Below, in pieces: positions 1-4,817 of a stretch of 7,125 nucleotides of DNA (position 1 is the stretch's first letter; each line of letters opens with the position of its first letter). Origin of the DNA: Prevotellaceae bacterium (GTDB taxonomy: Bacteria; Bacteroidota; Bacteroidia; Bacteroidales; UBA932). The DNA lies in the NCBI GenBank assembly GCA_031257455.1, contig JAIROQ010000193.1:1-7125 (forward strand), read 5' to 3'. The notes under the pieces are model-generated. The model made no database searches. It saw only the letters and a program-made list of their open reading frames with translations, and was not told the origin of the DNA. A program made the translations under genes and the position numbers.

Positions 1-152
1 ATGCCAGTCCGTTGCTTGCGGCCATAGTTTGATAGAAAAAATAATTGTTTTACAGAAGCAAAAAAACTGCTTCCTAACAACGCTATAATTTGCTATCCTT
101 AGGCTTTCATAGCGCAACCATGAAAAATAAAATGTTCTTTAAATGTACTAAT

Positions 153-287
153 ACAGGGGTGAAATAAATATAGCCCCTGTTTTCCTCCGTTCAATAACAA
201 GACTAAATTCCTATCGAACGGTTAAGGTGCCTTACACACACACGAAAAAAAGGGGCTAAAATCTCTTTGGGTGCAAAGGCACCTTTT
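153..287 (+). ncRNA. Candidate structured RNA or leader with alternative helices
   Basis: No gene is intact here, but the stretch is dense in exact complementarity. ACAGGGG (153-159) pairs with CCCCTGT (174-180). CCGTTC (187-192) pairs with GAACGG (216-221). AAGGTGCCTT (224-233) pairs with AAGGCACCTT (276-285). TAGCCCCT (171-178) pairs with AGGGGCTA (251-258). The 8-bp helix competes with the first hairpin, and together with the 10-bp helix it would form an H-type pseudoknot. The 3' part can instead fold as a short terminator-like hairpin (270-283). I see no match to a named RNA family and no clear TAnnTTTG promoter just upstream, so this is a structural candidate only. It could also be leftover inverted repeats of a decayed element. 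Confidence 0.3.
270..287 (+). terminator. Terminator-like hairpin inside the candidate RNA
   Basis: GGTGC (270-274) and GCACC (279-283) form a 5-bp GC-rich stem around an AAAG loop, followed directly by TTTT (284-287). The stem is short for an intrinsic terminator. Its 3' arm lies inside the segment (276-285) that can pair with 224-233, so the two structures exclude each other, as in an attenuator. Confidence 0.3.
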
Positions 288-294
288 ATATTAA

Positions 295-447
295 AGCAGT
301 TGCAAAAATACTAAAAAAACCATATATGAAGAAATTAAAAATAATCCGGCTGAAAATACAATTGTTTTTGTTGCACATAACAACACACCCAAACAGCGCG
401 CAATGGCTACAGCTATTGTGGGCGGCGGTAGAGAAGTTAACAGGTAA
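295..447 (+). pseudogene. Possible decayed reading frame, function unknown
   Basis: From the stop at 292 to the TAA at 445 one frame stays open and reads like protein. It contains the stretch HNNTPKQRAMATAIVGGG and ends GREVNR. It has no ATG near its beginning. A one-base shift in the A-rich stretch 303-319 would join it to another open frame upstream (codons from 261, reading ISLGAKAPFILKQLQKY). This looks like the C-terminal end of a gene whose front has been lost or frameshifted. A competing short frame starts at ATG 326 (42 codons) and looks less protein-like. I do not recognise a family, and a chance open frame is quite possible. Confidence 0.2.
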
Positions 448-540
448 AAACTAAAAACGCCGGCGTCAGCGTCCTCCCGGAGAAGAAATAAGTATATTTA
501 GGAGGCCTCTCCAGCACACAAAAAGTTGATTTTTTTTTTG

Positions 541-548
541 TACATTTG
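541..548 (+). promoter_or_regulatory. Bacteroidota-type -7 box for manC
   Basis: TACATTTG fits TAnnTTTG exactly. Its last base is 19 nt before the manC ATG, so transcription would start near 555 with a leader of about 12 nt. No TTTG stands at the usual -33 distance (the only ones are at 526-528 and 537-540, too close), so the upstream half is weak. Confidence 0.5.
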
Positions 549-566
549 TAAAAAAACCAACTTAAA

Positions 567-1658
567 ATGAACAACCAATATTGTATTATTATGGCAGGCG
601 GCGTGGGTAGCCGCTTTTGGCCTGTAAGCCGCGAATCCCGTCCCAAACAGTTTTTAGATATACTCGGCGCCGGGAAGTCATTTTTACAGCAGACGGTGGA
701 ACGTTTTACCCGGATTATCCCGAAGGAAAATATCCTCATCGTTACCGGCGCAAACTATGCCGCCCTGACGCAGGAACAGTTGCCGGATTTCCGCCCGGAG
801 CAAATCCTGTGCGAGCCGTTACGCCGCAACACCGCGCCGTGCATTGCCTACGCGGCCTATAAAATTCTAAAACGCAACCCCCATGCGACTATGGTGGTAA
901 CGCCCGCCGACCATCACATCGTCAATGAAGCGGATTTTTTGCAGGTCATGCAAAGCGGCCTGCGCCTCGCAGCCGACAATGAGGCGTTGATAACTGTCGG
1001 GCTGAGACCGGCACGCCCCGAAACCAATTACGGCTATATTCAAATCAACACGGGCGAAACGCTGAATATGGACGCGCAGAAAGTTTACCGCGTAAAAACC
1101 TTTACCGAAAAACCCAATGCCGAACTGGCAAAAGTATTTGTGGAAAGCGGCGAGTTCCTTTGGAATTCGGGCATTTTTATCTGGAACGTAAATGCTATTT
1201 GCCGGGCGCTGGCAACCTACCTGCCGGATGTGGCAAGCCTTTTCGAAAAAGGTTCGGCAGCTTACGACACCGGCGAGGAAACAGCTTTCATTGCCCAAAC
1301 ATACGCCCATTGCCCAAGCATTTCCATTGACTACGGCATCATGGAAAAAGCGGAAAATGTATATTGCTTTGCCGCTAATTTCGGCTGGTCGGATTTGGGG
1401 ACATGGCTTTCGCTCTACGTCCATAAAGATAAAGACAAACATGGAAACGTAATAGACGCGCCGGAAAACATGCTCTATAATGTATCCAACAGCGTGGTCA
1501 TTACTTCCGACAGGCAAAAACTCATCGTACTGCATGGACTGAAAAACTATCTGGTAGTTGATTCCGAAGACGTGCTGTTGATATGCCCCAATGAAGACGA
1601 GCCGTTCAAAGCTATCGTCAAAGACGTGCCGGTTAAAAAGGGCGACAAATATATGTAA
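567..1658 (+). CDS. manC: Mannose-1-phosphate guanylyltransferase
   Basis: Joins mannose-1-phosphate and GTP to give GDP-mannose and pyrophosphate in the cytoplasm, the donor for mannose- and fucose-containing surface glycans. The 363 residues form one nucleotidyltransferase domain. Visible motifs are the nucleotide-binding GGVGSRFWP (11-19) with RPKQF (25-29), RRNTAP (86-91), TPADH (112-116), ETNYGYI (152-158), the sugar-phosphate FTEKP (179-183), WNSGIF (199-204), SIDYGIMEK (253-261) and GWSDLGTW (273-280). The C-terminal phosphomannose isomerase (cupin) domain of the long bifunctional type is absent, as is usual for the short form. The ATG at 567 is chosen because the GG motif lies ten residues in and a -7 box precedes it. 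The gene converges on the epimerase gene with 27 bp between stops, and I see no strong terminator hairpin there. It stands alone on its strand, so it is probably a single-gene transcript. Confidence 0.95.
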   Translation: MNNQYCIIMAGGVGSRFWPVSRESRPKQFLDILGAGKSFLQQTVERFTRIIPKENILIVTGANYAALTQEQLPDFRPEQILCEPLRRNTAPCIAYAAYKILKRNPHATMVVTPADHHIVNEADFLQVMQSGLRLAADNEALITVGLRPARPETNYGYIQINTGETLNMDAQKVYRVKTFTEKPNAELAKVFVESGEFLWNSGIFIWNVNAICRALATYLPDVASLFEKGSAAYDTGEETAFIAQTYAHCPSISIDYGIMEKAENVYCFAANFGWSDLGTWLSLYVHKDKDKHGNVIDAPENMLYNVSNSVVITSDRQKLIVLHGLKNYLVVDSEDVLLICPNEDEPFKAIVKDVPVKKGDKYM

Positions 1659-1685
1659 GCACGGGGGCTTCCGGCGGCCTGCCTT

Positions 1686-2858
1686 TTATATCACCGGAAT
1701 ATCATTAAAATGTTCGATAATCTCCATGCACATGCGGCCGTTGTGGTAGGGGCATTTCCAGTGTCCGGCCTTGTCGTCTGCGCGGTTGACGCTTCCGTCT
1801 GCTTTGCAGCTCCAGCGCCATTCGCCGCCGGCGGTATCGATAATATGGCGTTGGATATACTGCCATGCGCGGGCGGCTTTTCCCAAGTAATCTTTGTTGC
1901 CTGAATTTTTGTAAGCATACAAAAAACCGGTTACCGTTTCGGCCTGTACCCACCAGTGACGGTCGTTGTCGGCATGTTCGCCGGCGCGTTCGTAGGCCAT
2001 GCTGCCGTCTGGCAACAGGCCTTCCGCAGCGGCGTCTGCGATTTTCAGCGAGAGCGCCCTGACCTGTTCCAGCAGTCTTGCATCGCCTGAAACTTCTGCG
2101 GCTTCCCACAGCAGCCATGACGCCTCGATGTCATGCCCGTAAGATATGCCGGCCGGTTTGACGTTCCACGCCTCATCGAAAAACAAATCAAGATGACCGG
2201 CTTTATTGCATATTTTCTCTGTAAAAACGGCGATCAGGTTTTGTTGCGCTTCCTGCAGCTGCGGGCTGTTCCACACGCGGCACAGGTTGGTATAGGGCTC
2301 GAGGATGTGCAGGTGCGTGTTCATGGTTTTTTTCTCGTTGGCGTCTTTACTGCTCAGGCGCATGTCGGCGATGGTATTCCATTCGCGCGTGTAGGCTTCG
2401 AGGTAGCCGCCCGCCCTGTGGTCGCGGCGTTTTTCTATCAGGTGGAAAAATTCTTTGGACAGTTCCAACGCTTTTACATTGCCGGTAGCGCGGTAGAACT
2501 CCGAAAAGCCATACAAAGCAAACCCCTGTGCATACATTTGCTTTTTCGTGTTTACCGGACGCCCCGTGTAGTCCACTTCCCAATACACGCCGCCAAATGC
2601 CGTATCTATGAAATGGCCGGTGATATAATCGAAAGCGCGTTGTGCGGCGGCTTTGTATTCGGGCTTTTTCAACAGGCGGTAAGCGGCGGAAAAAGTCCAC
2701 AGGATGCGGGCATGGAGCACCGCGCCTTTGTTCGCCTGCGGATGCAACGTACCGTTTCCGTCAATACGGCCGTAAAAACCGCCGTGTTCGACGTCCTGCA
2801 TGCGGCAGAGCCAAAAGGAAAGGATATTGTTCTCCAGTTCATTTTCAAAAGTTGCCAT
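1686..2858 (-). CDS. Cellobiose 2-epimerase (AGE family)
   Basis: A 390-residue (alpha/alpha)6-barrel enzyme of the N-acylglucosamine 2-epimerase superfamily. Its motifs match the cellobiose 2-epimerase branch, which inverts C2 of the reducing-end sugar of beta-1,4 disaccharides (cellobiose to glucosyl-mannose, mannobiose to mannosyl-glucose). Visible are HARILWTFSAAYR with R51, MNTHLHILEPYT with H182 and H184, SYGHDIEASWLL with H242, HWWVQAETVTGF with W302-W303, and CPYHNGR with H372. These correspond to the arginine, the three histidines and the tryptophan known as active-site residues in characterised enzymes. Length is typical. No signal peptide is seen, so it is probably cytoplasmic. It lies 68 nt downstream of the VOC gene on the same strand and is probably co-transcribed, though an 11-bp inverted repeat sits between them. 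N-acetylglucosamine 2-epimerase or mannose isomerase activity cannot be excluded without assay. Confidence 0.88.
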   Translation of the reverse strand: MATFENELENNILSFWLCRMQDVEHGGFYGRIDGNGTLHPQANKGAVLHARILWTFSAAYRLLKKPEYKAAAQRAFDYITGHFIDTAFGGVYWEVDYTGRPVNTKKQMYAQGFALYGFSEFYRATGNVKALELSKEFFHLIEKRRDHRAGGYLEAYTREWNTIADMRLSSKDANEKKTMNTHLHILEPYTNLCRVWNSPQLQEAQQNLIAVFTEKICNKAGHLDLFFDEAWNVKPAGISYGHDIEASWLLWEAAEVSGDARLLEQVRALSLKIADAAAEGLLPDGSMAYERAGEHADNDRHWWVQAETVTGFLYAYKNSGNKDYLGKAARAWQYIQRHIIDTAGGEWRWSCKADGSVNRADDKAGHWKCPYHNGRMCMEIIEHFNDIPVI

Positions 2859-2873
2859 ATCCGGTTTGTTTTA

Positions 2874-2924
2874 TTCCACAAAGGCACGGAAAATACTGCG
2901 TTTTTTCTTTATTCCTTTGTGGAA
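2874..2924. repeat. 11-bp perfect inverted repeat between VOC and epimerase genes
   Basis: TTCCACAAAGG (2874-2884) and CCTTTGTGGAA (2914-2924) are exact reverse complements separated by 29 nt. On the minus strand the first arm starts 2 nt after the VOC stop codon, and the second arm ends 15 nt before the epimerase ATG. It could be an mRNA hairpin that terminates or tunes read-through, or an operator: the second arm overlaps TGCCTTTG (2887-2880 on the minus strand), one mismatch from a -7 box and 22 nt from the epimerase start. There is no T-run typical of an intrinsic terminator directly after the second arm. Confidence 0.6.
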
Positions 2925-2926
2925 GA

Positions 2927-3307
2927 TTAGTTGCTGCGTAAAATCTCAATCCAATAATTGTCCGGGTCGGTGATAAAATACAAGCCCATCGCATGGTTTT
3001 CGTAGCACACGCATCCCATTTCCCTGTGATATTTACGCACCTCCTCATAATCGCCCTCCACCCGCACACAGAGGTGGAATTCGTCTTCGCCCAGATTATA
3101 CGGTTCTTTGCGGTCGCGCAGCCATGTCAATTCCAGCAGGAAATGGGGATTATTATTATCGGTCAGGTAAACGAGGATAAATGAACCGTCACCGGCTTCC
3201 TTGCGGTGATGTTCCGTAAACCCGAGCGCTTTTTTGTAGAACGCTATACTTTTTTCCAAGTCGAACACATTAAAGTTGAAATGGTCGAATCTGCTTTTTA
3301 TTTCCAT
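2927..3307 (-). CDS. Glyoxalase I-like VOC family protein
   Basis: A 126-residue vicinal-oxygen-chelate protein resembling lactoylglutathione lyase (glyoxalase I), the enzyme that removes methylglyoxal as its thiol hemithioacetal. The paired beta-alpha-beta-beta-beta modules can be followed, and the four expected metal ligands are in place: H9 in FDHFN, E59 in LLELTW, H78 in DEFHLCVRV and E121 in YWIEIL. The DLEKSIAFYKKALGF stretch (16-30) is the family helix. Length fits a single-domain bacterial enzyme that works as a dimer. The ATG at 3307 lies 20 nt after a strong -7 box, which supports the start. The epimerase gene follows on the same strand. Many VOC proteins have other substrates (antibiotics, catechols, methylmalonyl-CoA), so the exact reaction is not settled by sequence. 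Confidence 0.85.
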   Translation of the reverse strand: MEIKSRFDHFNFNVFDLEKSIAFYKKALGFTEHHRKEAGDGSFILVYLTDNNNPHFLLELTWLRDRKEPYNLGEDEFHLCVRVEGDYEEVRKYHREMGCVCYENHAMGLYFITDPDNYWIEILRSN

Positions 3308-3326
3308 AATCGTTTTCTTTTGATTA

Positions 3327-3358
3327 CAAACTTACGTGAAAATTTCGGGATGGACAAA
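3327..3358 (-). promoter_or_regulatory. Bacteroidota promoter for the VOC-epimerase transcript
   Basis: On the minus strand TTTG (3358-3355) is followed after 20 bp by TAAGTTTG (3334-3327), a full match to the Bacteroidota -33/-7 consensus TTTG-N~20-TAnnTTTG. The start of transcription would be near 3320, leaving about 12 nt of leader before the ATG. It is the best-formed promoter in the window. The GGCAGT tandem array begins 3 bp upstream of its -33 box. Confidence 0.7.
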
Positions 3359-3360
3359 TG

Positions 3361-3404
3361 CAGTTGGCAGTAGCAGTAGGCAGTTGGCAGTAGCAGTAGG
3401 CAGT
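3361..3404 (+). repeat. GGCAGT-type tandem repeat, solo array
   Basis: Two exact copies of the 20-bp unit CAGTTGGCAGTAGCAGTAGG (3361-3380, 3381-3400) and the start of a third (CAGT). It belongs to the same sequence family as the larger array at 6122-6220 and has the same orientation, but no inverted partner lies nearby. It may be the remains of a lost unit, or a free-standing copy. Confidence 0.9.
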
Positions 3405-3562
3405 GCTGACGCCACTAAACAAATCAACAAATCAACAGATAATTTGTCATTATTTAAACGCCAAGCCTGACAATTTGTCTGCCGAAAGGCTTTTGCCCGC
3501 GGGCAAAACCCCTTTGCCATACATTTCTAAATTTCTGATTTCTGATTTGCTGGCGCGTCAGC
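3405..3562. mobile_element. MITE-like inverted-repeat block without a gene
   Basis: GCTGACGCCA (3405-3414) is matched, inverted, by TGGCGCGTCAGC (3551-3562), identical apart from a 2-bp insertion. Just inside, each arm carries a short tandem repeat related to the other in inverted orientation: AAATCAAC twice (3421-3436) on the left and TTTCTGA twice (3532-3545) on the right, so the arms together span about 40 bp each. The core contains a strong palindrome (3485-3515) and no credible gene. The arrangement resembles a small non-autonomous element. A target-site duplication is not obvious. Confidence 0.4.
3485..3515. repeat. Perfect 18-bp palindrome with extended stem
   Basis: TTTTGCCCGCGGGCAAAA (3491-3508) is its own reverse complement. 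Beyond a small internal loop (C3490 opposite C3509-C3510) the stem continues with AAAGG (3485-3489) against CCTTT (3511-3515). This would form a stable RNA hairpin or a cruciform. No gene ends close enough to make it an obvious terminator: the flanking genes diverge from this spacer. Confidence 0.8.
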
Positions 3563-3571
3563 CCAATTAGT

Positions 3572-3595
3572 CACATTAGCACATTAGCACATTAA
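3572..3595 (+). repeat. 8-bp tandem repeat CACATTAG
   Basis: Three consecutive units, CACATTAG, CACATTAG and CACATTAA. It lies just outside the inverted-repeat block and 13 bp before the -33 element of rfbB. Confidence 0.85.
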
Positions 3596-3607
3596 TTTAA
3601 ATCTTCC

Positions 3608-3639
3608 TTGCAACAGATACGAAAAATTGTATAACTTTG
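3608..3639 (+). promoter_or_regulatory. Bacteroidota promoter for rfbB
   Basis: TTG (3608-3610) and TAACTTTG (3632-3639, full match to TAnnTTTG) are separated by 21 bp. Transcription would begin near 3646. This decides the rfbB start: the in-frame TTG at 3627 and ATG at 3642 lie before or at the expected transcript start, while the ATG at 3663 leaves about 17 nt of leader. Confidence 0.65.
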
Positions 3640-3662
3640 CAATGCCAAAATACCATGCTGAT

Positions 3663-4685
3663 ATGAAAAATATACTCATTACCGGCGGCGCCGGATTTAT
3701 TGGTTCGCACGTGGTGCGGTTATTTTCCGGCAAGTATCCTGATGCGACTGTCGTGAATATGGATAACCTGACGTATGCCGGAAATCTGGAAAACCTGCGC
3801 GATGTGGAAAAGAACGCCAACTATCATTTTGTGAAAGCCGATATTTGCGATTACGCGCAGGTGCAAAAAATCATGGCGGATTTTGCGATTACCGGCATTA
3901 TCCATCTGGCGGCGGAGTCGCATGTAGACCGGTCGATTACCGACCCGTTTATTTTTGCAAAAACCAATGTCATCGGTACGCTCACCCTGCTGCAGGCCGC
4001 CAAAGAACAATGGAAAAACGATTATAACGGACGGCTTTTTTACCATGTTTCCACAGACGAAGTATATGGTTCGCTGGAACACGGCGGTTTTTTTGTAGAA
4101 ACAACGCCCTATGACCCGAAGTCGCCCTATTCCGCTTCCAAAGCCGGCTCCGACCATTTTGTGCGGGCATTTCACAATACCTACAAACTGCCGGTGGTCA
4201 TCAGCAACTGCTCGAATAACTACGGCCCCTGCCAGTTTCCCGAAAAATTGATACCGTTATTTATTAACAATATCCGGCACAATAAACCGCTGCCGGTATA
4301 CGGCAAGGGCGAGAACGTGCGCGACTGGCTGTTTGTGGAAGACCATGCGCGTGCCATTGACGTGATTTTCCACAAGGGAAAAACCGGCGACACCTATAAT
4401 ATCGGCGGCTTCAACGAATGGAAAAATATTGACCTGATAAAGGTAATGATAAAAATTGTCGACCGCCTGCTGGGACGTCCCGAAGGCGCTTCGGAAAAAT
4501 TGATTACTTATGTTACCGACCGCGCCGGACATGATTTGCGCTATGCGATTAATTCCGCCAAACTGAAAAATGAACTGGGCTGGAAACCGTCATTGCAATT
4601 TGAAGAAGGATTGGAAAAAACAGTTAAATGGTATCTCGATAATCAACAATGGTTGGATAATGTTAATAAGATTACGCGGATTTAG
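3663..4685 (+). CDS. rfbB: dTDP-glucose 4,6-dehydratase
   Basis: Converts dTDP-glucose to dTDP-4-keto-6-deoxyglucose with tightly bound NAD+, the second step towards dTDP-rhamnose and other deoxysugars of surface glycans. The 340-residue extended short-chain dehydrogenase shows the Rossmann glycine motif GGAGFIG (8-14), HLAAESHVDRS (81-91), STDEVYG (130-136) with the catalytic D132-E133 pair, the YxxxK pair Y156/K160 in SPYSASK, NYGP (187-190), and a C-terminal substrate domain with DRAGHDLRYAI. Start 3663 is preferred because MKNILITGG is the normal family beginning and the promoter lies upstream; a longer reading from 3627 is unlikely. The last codons and the TAG stop lie inside a short repeat (4670-4700). 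The usual partners rfbA, rfbC and rfbD are not in the window. A second, broken copy lies at 6600. Confidence 0.95.
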   Translation: MKNILITGGAGFIGSHVVRLFSGKYPDATVVNMDNLTYAGNLENLRDVEKNANYHFVKADICDYAQVQKIMADFAITGIIHLAAESHVDRSITDPFIFAKTNVIGTLTLLQAAKEQWKNDYNGRLFYHVSTDEVYGSLEHGGFFVETTPYDPKSPYSASKAGSDHFVRAFHNTYKLPVVISNCSNNYGPCQFPEKLIPLFINNIRHNKPLPVYGKGENVRDWLFVEDHARAIDVIFHKGKTGDTYNIGGFNEWKNIDLIKVMIKIVDRLLGRPEGASEKLITYVTDRAGHDLRYAINSAKLKNELGWKPSLQFEEGLEKTVKWYLDNQQWLDNVNKITRI

Positions 4686-4813
4686 GCGGATTACGCGGAT
4701 GATTGGCAAAACTATGACAGAACGACTATGGGACTTATAATGAATTTTGGAACTGTATCATTAACTTATAAACGAATTATCAATTCGCGTAATTCGCTAA
4801 AATCAGCGTAATT
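4670..4813. mobile_element. Inverted-repeat-bounded unit with a GxxExxY remnant
   Basis: The stretch 4670-4700, built of GATTACGCGGATT-like units, is matched in inverted orientation by 4783-4813; in my alignment 25 of 31 positions agree. Between them is a short decayed coding remnant. The left repeat supplies the last codons and TAG stop of rfbB, and the right repeat ends 4 bp before the ugd ATG. The unit therefore fills almost the whole rfbB-ugd spacer. No transposase is present and I see no clear target-site duplication. Confidence 0.45.
4728..4811 (+). pseudogene. C-terminal remnant of a GxxExxY-family gene
   Basis: ATG 4728 opens a 27-codon frame containing GLIMNFGTVSLTYKRIIN and ending at TAA 4809, inside the right-hand repeat. 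This resembles the C-terminal end of GxxExxY proteins, as I recall it (a (G)LLINFG...LxxKRIIN pattern). An intact member is roughly 120-130 residues, so most of the gene, including the GxxExxY motif itself, is missing. A nearby ATG with MTER (4714) could be what is left of the front after an internal deletion. No function is expected. The match rests on memory of the family pattern over a short stretch. Confidence 0.45.
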
Positions 4814-4817
4814 TAAT

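Noticed and set aside
1..32. Possible gene end (+, ...LLAAIV then TGA) or gene start (-, ATG at 25) at the left edge
   Set aside because: Only a few codons are in view and neither reading has supporting signals.
153..183. ACAGGGG/CCCCTGT hairpin followed by TTTT as a plain terminator of an upstream gene
   Set aside because: The loop is 14 nt, the T-run is short, and no gene is visible ending just upstream; it is kept only as part of the structured candidate.
867..1535. 222-codon open frame on the - strand
   Set aside because: It is antisense to manC, which has all its family motifs.
1659..1685. Bidirectional terminator between convergent manC and epimerase genes
   Set aside because: The 27-bp spacer is GC-rich, but I find only a 3-bp stem, too weak to call.
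2133..2930. 265-codon open frame on the + strand
   Set aside because: It lies antisense to the epimerase gene, whose motifs are complete; the translation resembles no family and fits a codon-bias shadow.
3332..3520. 62-codon open frame on the - strand reading through the repeat-filled spacer
   Set aside because: It is composed of translated repeats and palindrome, runs over the VOC promoter and has no recognisable motif.
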